Positions 44,032 to 53,757 of a stretch of DNA of 64,000 nt are shown in pieces. Position 1 is the stretch's first letter. The number at the start of each line of letters is the position of its first letter. Location: assembly GCF_002899895.1 (NCBI RefSeq), contig NZ_PPEI02000004.1, forward strand, positions 1 to 64,000. Direction: 5' to 3'. Under the pieces are notes generated by a model that worked only from the letters and a program-made list of their open reading frames with translations, ran no database searches and was not told the DNA's origin. The stretch is from Chryseobacterium oncorhynchi (lineage in GTDB: Bacteria; Bacteroidota; Bacteroidia; Flavobacteriales; Weeksellaceae). A program made the translations under genes and the position numbers.

Positions 44032-45792
44032 TTAGTTGTTGATTCTAATCTGGTAAGGCATTTCCATTTTCACTTCAGACTGCAGCTTCTTGTCTGTAAT
44101 CTGCTGTAAAATCTCATAGTTGGATTTTCCTATTTTACTCTTGATGATTCTCGCCGAAACATCCTCTTCATTAAGGTCCTTAAAGATCTGCTCAAAAGGA
44201 GACATTTTTTTAGGGAAAGTCTCAACATGGTAAGTGGACTTTAATCCTGCTTTCTGCGCTGCAAACTTTACCGCATCATTCAGCGTTCCCAATTCATCCA
44301 CTAATCCAATTTGCTTGGCACGAACACCACTCCATACTCTACCGCCACCTACATTATCGATCTCCTCAAAAGTTTTCTTTCTGTTTTGAGTAACAAAATG
44401 TACAAATCTCTTGTAAGTACCTTCTACACTCTTTGTCATCATATTTACACCATAAGGTGTTACTCCATTCAATCCTGAATAATACATAGAGTTTGCATTA
44501 GTAGAAACAACATCTGCACGAATTCCGTTCTTGCTGGCAATATCCTTATAATAAGGTAGCACTCCGAAAACCCCGATAGAACCAGTAAGCGTATTAGGCT
44601 CAGAATAAATTTTATCAGCAGCCATTGCTACATAATATCCTCCTGAAGCAGCGTAATCACCAAATGAAACTACCAGTGGCTTTTTCTTTTTCAGCTGTTG
44701 TAGTTCAAACAAGATTTCATCTGAAGCATTAGCACTTCCTCCCGGAGAATTAATTCTAAGAACAACAGCTTTCACCTTATCATCTTCCTGAAGTTTCTGA
44801 ATATATTTCACATATTTATCAGAATGGATGTCGTTATACTGATCTCCATTATTGATAGATCCTGAAGCATATAGTACAGCTACCTTTTCACCAGATTTAT
44901 CCTCATCAGCATAAGAGCTAATATAATTAGCCAAAGAAACTTTGTTCAGCTTTTCCTTATCTGTTAAGCTTAATTTAGATTTAAGCAAATTTTCATATTC
45001 TGTCTTTTGAATAAGTTTATCCGCAAGCTTATATTTCAAACTTTGTTCAGGAATCATTCCATATAAACTATCAACAATCGTTCTGAACTGAACTGTATCA
45101 ATCTTTCTGGATGTTGCCATTTTATAGGAAGTATTTTTCCATAGGTCATTCAAGAGAGTACTTAGCTGTTCTTTATTTTCAGGGGAAATATCATTTCTTA
45201 AAAATGGTTCCACTGCAGATTTAAATTTACCGTGACGAATCACTTCAATCCCGATTCCATATTTATCAGCGAAATCCTTAAAGAATGTAACTTCAGTAGC
45301 TAGACCTTTTAATTCTATTCCTCCTGCCGGATGAAGATAATATTTCTCAGCTACCGATCCTAAATAATAAGCCGATTGAGAAACTCCGTTACCATAAGCA
45401 TATACAAATTTTCCACTTTTCTTAAAATCCTCAATGGCATTTCTAAGATCATCAATCTGTGTTAACCCTGCATTCAGCTCATCAGCTTCAATACTGATTC
45501 CTTTGATATTATCATCGGTTTTAGCCTTATTAATAGCTTCCAGTGCGTCATATAAAAGAACACTCTTGTTCTGATTACTGATACCAAATAGTCCCATTTC
45601 TTCTTCAGTAGGGCTATCTATTATGTTTGTCTTTAAATTAATCGTAAGAACCGAGTTCTTTTTCACCGCAACAGCCTTATCACTTCCCATAGAACTGAAC
45701 ACAATCAACATAATGAAAAAGATGAAAAATACAGCGCAAAGTATAACTATTGCTACTATATTTGCCAAAACATTTTTAAAGAAACTTCTCAT
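44032..45792 (-). CDS. sppA: Signal peptide peptidase SppA, 67-kDa type
   Basis: The 586-residue inner-membrane serine protease degrades leftover signal peptides. A single N-terminal helix (about 10-33) anchors it. The two tandem ClpP-like halves supply the dyad: Lys191 in GKFKSAVEPF and Ser383 in DYAASGGYYVA; NSPGGSANASDE is the oxyanion region. Its length fits the E. coli-type long form. It is divergent from folK with only 20 bases between start codons, so their promoters must overlap one another's genes. Confidence 0.95.
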   Translation of the reverse strand: MRSFFKNVLANIVAIVILCAVFFIFFIMLIVFSSMGSDKAVAVKKNSVLTINLKTNIIDSPTEEEMGLFGISNQNKSVLLYDALEAINKAKTDDNIKGISIEADELNAGLTQIDDLRNAIEDFKKSGKFVYAYGNGVSQSAYYLGSVAEKYYLHPAGGIELKGLATEVTFFKDFADKYGIGIEVIRHGKFKSAVEPFLRNDISPENKEQLSTLLNDLWKNTSYKMATSRKIDTVQFRTIVDSLYGMIPEQSLKYKLADKLIQKTEYENLLKSKLSLTDKEKLNKVSLANYISSYADEDKSGEKVAVLYASGSINNGDQYNDIHSDKYVKYIQKLQEDDKVKAVVLRINSPGGSANASDEILFELQQLKKKKPLVVSFGDYAASGGYYVAMAADKIYSEPNTLTGSIGVFGVLPYYKDIASKNGIRADVVSTNANSMYYSGLNGVTPYGVNMMTKSVEGTYKRFVHFVTQNRKKTFEEIDNVGGGRVWSGVRAKQIGLVDELGTLNDAVKFAAQKAGLKSTYHVETFPKKMSPFEQIFKDLNEEDVSARIIKSKIGKSNYEILQQITDKKLQSEVKMEMPYQIRINN

Positions 45793-45812
45793 AAATCAAT
45801 AAATTTTCCAAT

Positions 45813-46229
45813 ATGTCGCAGCAAAAGGTAGTTTTGTTACTAGGAAGTAACCTTGGAGAGCAAAAAAAAAATATAGAGCTGGCTTTACAGAAAATAAGTG
45901 ATGCAGGAAATAACATTTCACAAACCAGCGAATTTTTAATGTCTGATCCTGTAGAATTTGTTAGTTCCAATATTTTTTGTAATATTGCAGCAGTAATATT
46001 CACGCATCTTTCACCAATTCAACTGCTTGATTGTATTAAGGAAATTGAAATTGAAATGGGAAGAATTAATGATTCAAAAATATCAGGAGGCTACACAGAT
46101 AGAGTTATAGATATTGATATCATTAAGTATAATGAATTAAATTTTAAGTCAGAAAGATTAGAAATCCCTCATAAAAAACATCTTTTTGAAAGGGATTTTT
46201 CCAGAATATTATTAAAAGATTTTATTTAA
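45813..46229 (+). CDS. folK: 2-amino-4-hydroxy-6-hydroxymethyldihydropteridine pyrophosphokinase FolK
   Basis: The 138-residue enzyme transfers pyrophosphate from ATP to a pterin in folate synthesis. LLGSNLG is the N-terminal motif, FCNIAAVI the middle strand, IEIEMGRI the usual E-x-x-x-GR, and YTDRVIDIDII the Mg-binding signature DIDI. The C-terminus LEIPHKKHLFERDF completes the pattern. An OmpA-type gene starts 17 bases after its stop. Confidence 0.93.
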   Translation: MSQQKVVLLLGSNLGEQKKNIELALQKISDAGNNISQTSEFLMSDPVEFVSSNIFCNIAAVIFTHLSPIQLLDCIKEIEIEMGRINDSKISGGYTDRVIDIDIIKYNELNFKSERLEIPHKKHLFERDFSRILLKDFI

Positions 46230-46246
46230 AACATAAAACATATTGT

Positions 46247-47356
46247 ATGAAATTAGGTTTATTATTATTGGCTACCACATTGCCAATTGCAGCTTTCGCA
46301 CAGAATAGCAGTACTACAGTAAACTCTTCTACTGAGTATCCTAATACTTTTTCCTCAGGTTCCGCTAATGTAAAACCTTTCGATAACAAAGCCAGACGTT
46401 TCAGAGACTGGTCTATTTCAGTTGGTGGAGGTCCGGCATTTATGGTTCACTCTGATCTTAAATCTCTTCGCAAGGATAAGACCAACTGGGGTTATAATGC
46501 TTACGTAAGTATTGACAAGCAAATTTCACATACTTTTGGTCTAAGCTTAATGTATACAAGAGGAGAAACAAAACAAACAGGTCAACTTCCTGGTACAGCC
46601 GGTCAACTTGCCGGAGTAGCTACTGCAACAACTCAATTTGACCAGATTGCTCTAATGGGAGATATTAATTTCTCTAATCTATTAAGAAGGGTTGACAATC
46701 ACTCTCCTTATAGATGGGCTTTCCATGGATATATGGGAGTCGGTGTTCAAGGGTTCAGAACGTCATTACATGACAATAATGAAAACAGATGGAGCACTAA
46801 TCCAAAAAGAATTCCTTTATTTATTAAACAAGATATAGACATCAACTCCATATTCTATCAAGGAGGTTTGGGTGTAAAGTATAATGTTTCAAAACTTATT
46901 GACGTTGAAGCAAGAACCATGTACATTATCAGTGGTGATGATGAATTCGATGGTGGTGGATGGGCTGGTCCTGGTGAATATGACCCAGCTTCAGTAAGTT
47001 ATAATAAGCTTAATCCAAGAAGATCTGACAATGCATGGACTGTAAGTTTAGGAGTATCTTTCAAATTAGGAAAACACCTATCTCACTTAGCATGGCATGA
47101 TCCGCTTCAGGAAGCATACTACAGAACCAGCGTTCTAGAAAATGCAACGACAGATCTTGTAGTTTGTGAAAAAGGAGATGCAGATAATGACGGAGTATGT
47201 GATGATTGGGACAGACAATTGGACACTCCTGCTGGAGCAAGAGTAGATGGTGCTGGTGTTGCCCTTGATATGGACCTGGATGGAGTTATTGACCTTTATG
47301 ACAAGTGTGTAACTGTTCCTGGACCTGTTGAAAACAACGGATGCCCAATTAAATAA
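46247..47356 (+). CDS. OmpA-type porin lacking the peptidoglycan-binding domain (copy 1 of 3)
   Basis: The 369-residue protein has a signal peptide (about 1-18), a beta-barrel of about 260 residues (DWSISVGGGPAFM, QIALMGDINFSNLLRRVDNHSPYRWAF) and a calcium-binding thrombospondin type 3-like linker (DADNDGVCDDWDRQ, MDLDGVIDLYDKC). It then ends at PVENNGCPIK, exactly where copies 2 and 3 continue into an OmpA-like domain. It is therefore a barrel without a wall anchor. It is the most diverged of the three. Confidence 0.88.
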   Translation: MKLGLLLLATTLPIAAFAQNSSTTVNSSTEYPNTFSSGSANVKPFDNKARRFRDWSISVGGGPAFMVHSDLKSLRKDKTNWGYNAYVSIDKQISHTFGLSLMYTRGETKQTGQLPGTAGQLAGVATATTQFDQIALMGDINFSNLLRRVDNHSPYRWAFHGYMGVGVQGFRTSLHDNNENRWSTNPKRIPLFIKQDIDINSIFYQGGLGVKYNVSKLIDVEARTMYIISGDDEFDGGGWAGPGEYDPASVSYNKLNPRRSDNAWTVSLGVSFKLGKHLSHLAWHDPLQEAYYRTSVLENATTDLVVCEKGDADNDGVCDDWDRQLDTPAGARVDGAGVALDMDLDGVIDLYDKCVTVPGPVENNGCPIK

Positions 47357-47406
47357 TAAAAAGAAGCTAAAAACTGCTTTTCAAAAATCAAAATAAATAA
47401 TACACG

Positions 47407-48930
47407 ATGAAATTAAGTTTAGCAATTGCTGCACTGGCTTTGGCGATGCCTGCTATCAGCTATGCACAAGACTCTGCAGCAACTACAAACGAAAAGTATC
47501 CAAATACTTTTTCTTCTGGTTCTGCGAATGTTTCCCCTTTCACCCAACAATCAAAAAGGTTTAATGACTGGTCTATTTCAGTTGGAGCAGGTGTTCCATT
47601 GATGCAATCAGCAGATTTAACTTCCATAAAGAATGGTAACGGTAAAAACCTTTTTGGATACTCTGCTTATGTAAGTATCGACAAGGCGATTACCCACGCT
47701 TTTGGAATTAACTTACAATATGACAGAGGTGAAACCAGACAAGGATGGTTCAATACCAAGGATGCTGCCCCTGATGCAACTGCTGTAGGTGCAAGAACAC
47801 AATATGATGCAATTTCAATCTTGGGAGATGTTAACTTTTCTAACCTTTTGAGAAGAGTTGATAATCATTCACCTTACAGATGGGCTCTTCACGGATATGC
47901 AGGTATCGGTACGATTGCCTACAGAGCTTACCAAAAAGACAGTAAGGGACAAAATCTAGTGACTGAAATCAAACCTTTCCAACTTGGATCTATGTTTATG
48001 CAAACGGGTGCTGGTTTGAAGTTTAAGGTAAATAGAAGAATTGACATTGAAGGTAGATTAATGTATGTGATTACTGGTGATGATGAGTTCGATGGTGGTG
48101 GTGATAAATACAGTGCTGTCAATAGACGTGAAGAACAGGTTTCTGATAACTTCTTCAATGCAACACTAGGTCTTTCTTTCAAATTAGGAAAACATGAATC
48201 TCACCTAATGTGGCATGATCCACTTCAGGAAATTTATTACAAACTTGATGTACTGGCGAATAAAAATCAAGACGTTGAAGTATGCAAGAAAGGAGATGGT
48301 GATAATGATGGGGTATGTGATGATTGGGACAGACAGCTTGACACTCCTGCTGGAGCAAGAGTAGATGGTGCCGGTGTTGCCCTTGATACTGACCTTGATG
48401 GTGTAATCGACCTTTACGACAAGTGTGTAACAGTTCCTGGACCTGTTGAAAACAATGGATGCCCAGTAAAAAAAGACAATAAAGAGACTGCAGTAGAAGT
48501 AGAAAAAACACTTAAGGATATCTACTTTAACTTTAATAAAGCAACAATAAGACCTGAATCTAATCCTAAACTTGATTTAGCTGCTTCAATTATTAAAGAA
48601 AACGGAGGTAATTATCTGTTAACAGGACATACCGATATTAAAGGTAATGCTGCATACAACCTAAGATTATCTAAAGAAAGAGCTGCTGCTGTAGTTGGAG
48701 CTTTAGAAACTAGAGGAATAAACGATAATGTATTAAAATCTAGAGGTGTGGGTTCTGCAGAAGCAACAATACCCGCCTCAGCTTCAGACGCTGAAAGATT
48801 AGCTGACAGAAAAGTTACAGTAAGATTTATAGAAAGTTCTGAATGGAATTCTATTCAAAAGAAAGATTATGAAGATGCTCCTGTAAAAAAAGCTACTAAA
48901 AAAGCTCCTGTTAAAAAAAAGAAAAAGTAA
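47407..48930 (+). CDS. OmpA-family porin with basic tail (copy 2 of 3)
   Basis: The 507-residue protein has a signal peptide, barrel, type 3 repeat linker (GDNDGVCDDWDRQ) and an OmpA-like peptidoglycan-binding domain: GHTDIKGNAAYNLRLSKERA and ADRKVTVRF carry the Asp and Arg that bind meso-diaminopimelate. After the domain a lysine-rich tail follows (VKKATKKAPVKKKKK), absent from copy 3. From about residue 30 to 355 its DNA is nearly identical to copy 3. It is co-directional with copy 1 and followed by a terminator. Confidence 0.93.
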   Translation: MKLSLAIAALALAMPAISYAQDSAATTNEKYPNTFSSGSANVSPFTQQSKRFNDWSISVGAGVPLMQSADLTSIKNGNGKNLFGYSAYVSIDKAITHAFGINLQYDRGETRQGWFNTKDAAPDATAVGARTQYDAISILGDVNFSNLLRRVDNHSPYRWALHGYAGIGTIAYRAYQKDSKGQNLVTEIKPFQLGSMFMQTGAGLKFKVNRRIDIEGRLMYVITGDDEFDGGGDKYSAVNRREEQVSDNFFNATLGLSFKLGKHESHLMWHDPLQEIYYKLDVLANKNQDVEVCKKGDGDNDGVCDDWDRQLDTPAGARVDGAGVALDTDLDGVIDLYDKCVTVPGPVENNGCPVKKDNKETAVEVEKTLKDIYFNFNKATIRPESNPKLDLAASIIKENGGNYLLTGHTDIKGNAAYNLRLSKERAAAVVGALETRGINDNVLKSRGVGSAEATIPASASDAERLADRKVTVRFIESSEWNSIQKKDYEDAPVKKATKKAPVKKKKK

Positions 48931-48947
48931 TTTCTTATTAAATACAT

Positions 48948-48985
48948 AAACCGAAAAGAATTGTTCTTTTCGGTTTATTTTTTTC
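48948..48985 (+). terminator. Terminator between OmpA copies 2 and 3
   Basis: AAACCGAAAAGAA (48948-48960) pairs perfectly with TTCTTTTCGGTTT (48964-48976), followed by ATTTTTTT. Confidence 0.85.
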
Positions 48986-49141
48986 TACTACGAAATATTT
49001 TACATACCTTTATATCATTTTCAAGGCAATAGGTGCCAAATAAACAGGGTATCAGTATAGTTGTATTGAAAAAAAATAACACAAAATCACTTTTTTACGT
49101 AAAAAATCATTTAATATAACTTAACTTAAAAAAATAACACT

Positions 49142-50581
49142 ATGAAATTAAGTTTAGCAATTGTTACCTTAGCATTGGCCATTCCTACCGCCAGCTATGC
49201 GCAACAAGACTCAACGGCAGTTTCAAATGGAAAGTACCCAAATACTTTTTCTTCTGGGTCTGCTAATGTTTCCCCTTTCACCCAACAATCAAAAAGGTTT
49301 AATGACTGGTCAATCTCAGCTGGGGTTGGAGTTCCATTGATGCAATCAGCAGATTTAACTTCCATCAAAAATGGTAACGGTAAAAATCTTTTTGGATACT
49401 CTGCTTATGTAAGTATTGATAAAGCGATTACTCATGCTTTTGGAATTAACCTACAATATGACAGAGGTGAAACCAGACAAGGATGGTTCAATACCAAAGA
49501 TGCTGCCCCTGATGCAACTGCTGTAGGTGCAAGAACACAGTATGATGCAATCTCAATCTTGGGAGATGTTAACTTCTCTAATCTTTTGAGAAGAGTTGAC
49601 AATCATTCTCCTTACAGATGGGCTCTTCACGGATACGCAGGTATCGGTACGATTGCCTACAGAGCTTACCAGAAAGACAGTAAAGGACAAAATTTAATGA
49701 CTGAGATCAAACCTTTCCAACTTGGATCTATGTTTATGCAAACGGGTGCTGGTTTGAAGTTTAAGGTAAACAGAAGGATTGACATTGAAGGTAGATTAAT
49801 GTATGTGGTTACTGGTGATGATGAATTTGATGGTGGTGGTGATAAATACAGTGCTGTTAATAGACGTGAAGAACAGGTTTCTGATAACTTCTTCAATGCA
49901 ACACTAGGTCTTTCCTTAAAACTAGGTAAACATGAGTCTCACCTAATGTGGCATGATCCACTTCAGGAAATTTATTACAAACTTGATGTATTGGCGAATA
50001 AAAACCAAGATATTGAAGTATGTAAGAAAGGTGACGCAGATAATGACGGGGTATGTGATGATTGGGACAGACAACTTGACACTCCTGCTGGAGCAAGAGT
50101 AGATGGTGCTGGTGTTGCCCTTGATACTGACCTTGATGGTGTAATTGATCTTTACGACAAGTGTGTAACGGTTCCTGGACCTGTTGAAAACAATGGATGT
50201 CCTACAACCACTACTGGACCTGTAGTAGAAACAGAAACTAAATTGGAAGGAATTGAGTTTGATTTAAATTCTGACAGAATTTTACCTTCAAATACTCCTA
50301 TTCTAAACAATGCTGTAAATTATATCAATTCTTCCAATGGTTCTTATAGTGTAATAGGTGCTACTGATACAAGAGGTACTGATGCTTACAACAAAAAACT
50401 ATCTGAAAGAAGAGCAAACAACGTTAAGAGTTATTTGATCAAAAACGGAGTTCAATCTGGCAAACTAAGCGCAGTAGGTAAAGGTGAAAAAGACCTTAAA
50501 TACCCTGAGTGTGAACCAGCAACTAAGTGCCCTGAATGGAAAAACAGAGCAAACAGAAGAGTATACTTCGAAGCTAAATAA
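49142..50581 (+). CDS. OmpA-family porin (copy 3 of 3)
   Basis: The 479-residue protein has the same barrel and type 3 repeat linker as copy 2, but a different OmpA-like domain: GATDTRGTDAYNKKLSERRA, KCPEWKNRANRRVYF. The residue before TD is Ala where His is common. It has a pair of cysteines near the C-terminus (CEPATKC). It lies in its own transcription unit (211 bases of spacer, terminator on both ends). OmpA proteins link outer membrane and peptidoglycan. Confidence 0.93.
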   Translation: MKLSLAIVTLALAIPTASYAQQDSTAVSNGKYPNTFSSGSANVSPFTQQSKRFNDWSISAGVGVPLMQSADLTSIKNGNGKNLFGYSAYVSIDKAITHAFGINLQYDRGETRQGWFNTKDAAPDATAVGARTQYDAISILGDVNFSNLLRRVDNHSPYRWALHGYAGIGTIAYRAYQKDSKGQNLMTEIKPFQLGSMFMQTGAGLKFKVNRRIDIEGRLMYVVTGDDEFDGGGDKYSAVNRREEQVSDNFFNATLGLSLKLGKHESHLMWHDPLQEIYYKLDVLANKNQDIEVCKKGDADNDGVCDDWDRQLDTPAGARVDGAGVALDTDLDGVIDLYDKCVTVPGPVENNGCPTTTTGPVVETETKLEGIEFDLNSDRILPSNTPILNNAVNYINSSNGSYSVIGATDTRGTDAYNKKLSERRANNVKSYLIKNGVQSGKLSAVGKGEKDLKYPECEPATKCPEWKNRANRRVYFEAK

Positions 50582-50605
50582 TAAACTTATTAATTTATTA
50601 TACAA

Positions 50606-50635
50606 AAGTCACGCATTGCGTGGCTTTTTTTGTCA
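50606..50635 (+). terminator. Terminator of OmpA copy 3
   Basis: AGTCACGC pairs with GCGTGGCT around ATT (one G-U pair), followed by TTTTTTTT. Confidence 0.85.
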
Positions 50636-50659
50636 TAATTCTTTGCTTATTTTTACAAC

Positions 50660-52567
50660 ATGATTTCTCCGCAGGATTTTCAAAAGCTAAAATATGATAC
50701 TCTTAAGTATTTCTGGGGTCACAGTGATTTCAGAGATTCTCAGGAAGAGATTATCAATGCTGTTATTAATGAAAAAGATACACTGGTACTTCTTCCCACA
50801 GGTGCCGGAAAATCATTATGTTATCAGCTTCCGGCCTTGCTTAAGGAAGGAACCTGTCTGGTAATATCACCTTTGCTTGCATTAATGAAAGATCAGGTGA
50901 ATCAACTTAAGTTTAGAGGCATAGAAGCTGAATATTTATCCTCAGAACTTGATGAGTATGATGCAGAAACCATTTATAACCGTTGTAAGGAAGGACTTAC
51001 AAAGCTTCTTTACATTTCTCCTGAAAGATTGACCAATACTCAGTTTCTTCAAAATATTGAGGAAATTGAATTATCATTCATCGCAGTAGATGAAGCTCAC
51101 TGTATTTCAGAATGGGGGCAGGATTTTCGTCCAAGCTATCAAAACATTAAAGGATTTAGAAGCAATAATCCCGAAATTCCTTGTTTAGCTCTAACAGCCA
51201 CGGCAACTCCAAAGGTTCTAAAAGAGATTAAAAGTAAACTTGAACTTAGGAACCCGGCTGTCTTTCAAAAAAGTTTTAAAAGAGATAATATCAAAATCTT
51301 TACAGAAGAGGTTTCAGATAAGTTTCAACGTGTACTTGATATTTTAAAGTATAATAACGATTCTGGAATTGTATACGTAAGAACGAGAAAAGAGGCAGAG
51401 CTTTTAGCAGAATTTCTGAAAAAAAATCACCTGAAGAATGTTGATTATTTTCATGCAGGTTTAACAACAAAGGAAAAAAATACAAAGCAAAACACCTGGA
51501 ATAATAGCGACAACCAAGTCTTAATTTCAACCAATGCCTTTGGAATGGGTATTGACAAGGACAATGTACGATTTGTTCTTCATTACTCTCCTGCTCCATC
51601 CCTGGAAAACTTCTATCAGGAGATTGGGAGATCAGGACGAGACGGAAAGGAAAGTTTTGCTTTCATGCTTTGGAACAAACAAGAACTTCTGAATTTTGAT
51701 CAGATCTTAAAAAACCAAATTCCCAACAAAGCAGAATTTTTGAAGATCATTAGCTACCTCTACTCTATCTTTCAGGTAGCAGAATTTGAATTACCGGAAA
51801 AAACATTTCAGCTGAATACAGTCGGAATACAAAACTTCACAAGATTATCCAAAGCAAAGATCAACAATGTACTCAACTTCCTGCACAATCAGGAAATCAT
51901 TTATTATAATGCTAACAAGAGTTTATCATCCTTAGAACTTTTCATCAAGGCGGATGAAATAGATCAATTACCACAAAAAGATGCTTATTTCTTAGAGCTT
52001 CTTTTCCGCACGATGTCCGGAATTACAACTCATAAGGTATTGTTCAGTGAGCAGCAGGTAAGTAATAAGATTGGGGTGAGTGTCCCGTTAATCAAAGAAC
52101 GTTTGAAAGAGCTTCAGCAAAAAAATTATCTGGAATATATAGATGGAGCATTATCTAGTATAAAGTTTTTAAAACCCCGAGATGAAAGGGTTATTCATAA
52201 TGCTTATTGGAAACTTTTTGAACATATTCAAAGAAATAAGATCCAGAAATGGGAAGAAATGAAGTTTTATGTGGAGGACAATGATTATTGTAAAATGAAA
52301 CTCATCCTTGCTTATTTTGGTGAAAAAAACTCAAAGAACTGTGGGCATTGTTCTGTCTGTGAAAAAAATAAACAGTCTATTTTCGGAAAAAATATATCTC
52401 AGCAAATCATCAATCTATTGGCCAAAAAATCTTCGACCATAGAAGAGCTTTCTGTACAACTAAGCTATCATTCTAAAGAAAGTATTTTGGAAAGCCTGAT
52501 CTTTCTACTAGATTCCGGAAAGGTAAGAATGTTGAATTTCAGAACATATGCACTGAATCACGGGTAA
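50660..52567 (+). CDS. recQ: RecQ-family ATP-dependent DNA helicase
   Basis: The 635-residue 3'-5' helicase has all core motifs: LLPTGAGKSLCYQLPALL (Walker A), VDEAHCISEWGQDFRPSY (DEAH and the aromatic loop), LALTATATPKV, STNAFGMGIDKDNVRFVLHY and QEIGRSGRDG. The RecQ zinc-binding Cys set is present (YCKMKLILAYFGE, NCGHCSVC), followed by a winged-helix part. No HRDC domain is evident. It acts in recombination and repair. The fmt gene follows but has its own promoter. Confidence 0.94.
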   Translation: MISPQDFQKLKYDTLKYFWGHSDFRDSQEEIINAVINEKDTLVLLPTGAGKSLCYQLPALLKEGTCLVISPLLALMKDQVNQLKFRGIEAEYLSSELDEYDAETIYNRCKEGLTKLLYISPERLTNTQFLQNIEEIELSFIAVDEAHCISEWGQDFRPSYQNIKGFRSNNPEIPCLALTATATPKVLKEIKSKLELRNPAVFQKSFKRDNIKIFTEEVSDKFQRVLDILKYNNDSGIVYVRTRKEAELLAEFLKKNHLKNVDYFHAGLTTKEKNTKQNTWNNSDNQVLISTNAFGMGIDKDNVRFVLHYSPAPSLENFYQEIGRSGRDGKESFAFMLWNKQELLNFDQILKNQIPNKAEFLKIISYLYSIFQVAEFELPEKTFQLNTVGIQNFTRLSKAKINNVLNFLHNQEIIYYNANKSLSSLELFIKADEIDQLPQKDAYFLELLFRTMSGITTHKVLFSEQQVSNKIGVSVPLIKERLKELQQKNYLEYIDGALSSIKFLKPRDERVIHNAYWKLFEHIQRNKIQKWEEMKFYVEDNDYCKMKLILAYFGEKNSKNCGHCSVCEKNKQSIFGKNISQQIINLLAKKSSTIEELSVQLSYHSKESILESLIFLLDSGKVRMLNFRTYALNHG

Positions 52568-52677
52568 TAATATTTTAAAAACTAGATTCCTCTTCAACTA
52601 TGCATTTCGTTCATCGAACTTGTAACTTCGTTTAGTATATCATATACTCTCTCCTACTCAATTTTCAACTAAAAACT

Positions 52678-52685
52678 TATCTTTG
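52678..52685 (+). promoter_or_regulatory. fmt promoter box, start codon four bases downstream
   Basis: TATCTTTG matches TAnnTTTG. The ATG is at 52690, so the transcript should start at or within a few bases of the start codon. Confidence 0.6.
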
Positions 52686-52689
52686 TAGT

Positions 52690-53640
52690 ATGAAATCATT
52701 GAAAGTCGTTTTTTTAGGAACTCCTGAGTTTGCAAAAACTTCATTGGAGGCTATTCATCAATCTCATCATAACGTAGTAGGTGTTGTAACTGTAGCTGAT
52801 AAAGCAAGTGGTCGTGGACAAAAGATTAATCAATCAGCCGTAAAAGTTTACGCTGCAGAAAATAACATTCCTGTTTTTCAACCTGAAAAATTAAGAAATC
52901 CTGAATTCTTGGAAGAACTTAGAAAACTCGATGCAGATGTTTTTGTAGTTGTGGCTTTCAGAATGATGCCTAAAGTCCTTTTTGAAATGCCGAAAATGGG
53001 AACTTTCAATCTTCATGCATCTTTATTGCCTGATTACCGAGGTGCTGCTCCTATTAACTATGCGGTGATTAACGGTGAGGAAAAAACCGGAGCAACAACT
53101 TTCTTTATTAATGAAAAAATTGATGAAGGAAATATCCTTCTTCAGAATGAACTGGAAATCCTTCTTGATGAAAACGCAGGAAGTCTTCACGACAGATTGA
53201 TGGAAATGGGTTCAGAATTAGTTGTAAAAACTTTGGATGGGTTAGCTGAGAACGCTATTGAGGAAAGACCTCAACCACAAGTAGAACATCCGAAAAACGC
53301 TTATAAAATCTTTAAAGAAGACACCAAAATCAATTGGGATGCCCCATCAAAAACAGTTCATCAGTTTATCCTTGGAATGTCACCTTATCCTGCGGCTTTT
53401 ACCACTTTAAAAATTGGAGAGGAACAAAAAGGGTTAAAAATATTCGACGGTAAATTTGAAATTTCAAACCACGGGAAGCATTCAGGGACCTTAGAGATTT
53501 CGAAAAACGAATTTAAAATCTATACCGAAGACGGAATTTATTATCCACAGGAACTTCAATTAGAGGGTAAAAAAAGAATGAATGTGAAAGATTTTCTGAA
53601 CGGCTTCAGAAACTTTGATGAAATTACTCTACAAGATTAA
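52690..53640 (+). CDS. fmt: Methionyl-tRNA formyltransferase
   Basis: The 316-residue enzyme formylates initiator Met-tRNA. FLGTPEFA opens the Rossmann-like domain; the formyl-THF site is NLHASLLPDYRGAAPINYAVING with the catalytic Asn-His-Asp arrangement (NLHAS and the later IDEGNIL). FVLGMSPYPAAFT-like sequence starts the C-terminal OB-fold domain. Length is normal for the family. Its promoter seems to make a nearly leaderless mRNA. Confidence 0.96.
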   Translation: MKSLKVVFLGTPEFAKTSLEAIHQSHHNVVGVVTVADKASGRGQKINQSAVKVYAAENNIPVFQPEKLRNPEFLEELRKLDADVFVVVAFRMMPKVLFEMPKMGTFNLHASLLPDYRGAAPINYAVINGEEKTGATTFFINEKIDEGNILLQNELEILLDENAGSLHDRLMEMGSELVVKTLDGLAENAIEERPQPQVEHPKNAYKIFKEDTKINWDAPSKTVHQFILGMSPYPAAFTTLKIGEEQKGLKIFDGKFEISNHGKHSGTLEISKNEFKIYTEDGIYYPQELQLEGKKRMNVKDFLNGFRNFDEITLQD

Positions 53641-53704
53641 ATATATACTTATTTAGATCTCAAAATCAAGAAAATATTCAACCACTTTAGCTATTGTAAG
53701 GAAC

Positions 53705-53755
53705 AAACTTTAGACCTATTAAAGTAAGCTTACGATAACTAAAGTAGTTTTTTTG
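53705..53755. terminator. Probable fmt terminator, convergent region
   Basis: ACTTTAG (53707-53713) pairs with CTAAAGT (53739-53745) around an inner palindrome GTAAGCTTAC (53724-53733), followed by TAGTTTTTTT. It ends just before the convergent Crp-type gene. Confidence 0.55.
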
Positions 53756-53757
53756 AA

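Noticed and set aside
47928-48182. Open minus-strand frames repeated inside OmpA copies 2 and 3 (also 49666-49896)
   Set aside because: They recur only because the two OmpA genes are nearly identical in DNA; they have no start signals and no family features.
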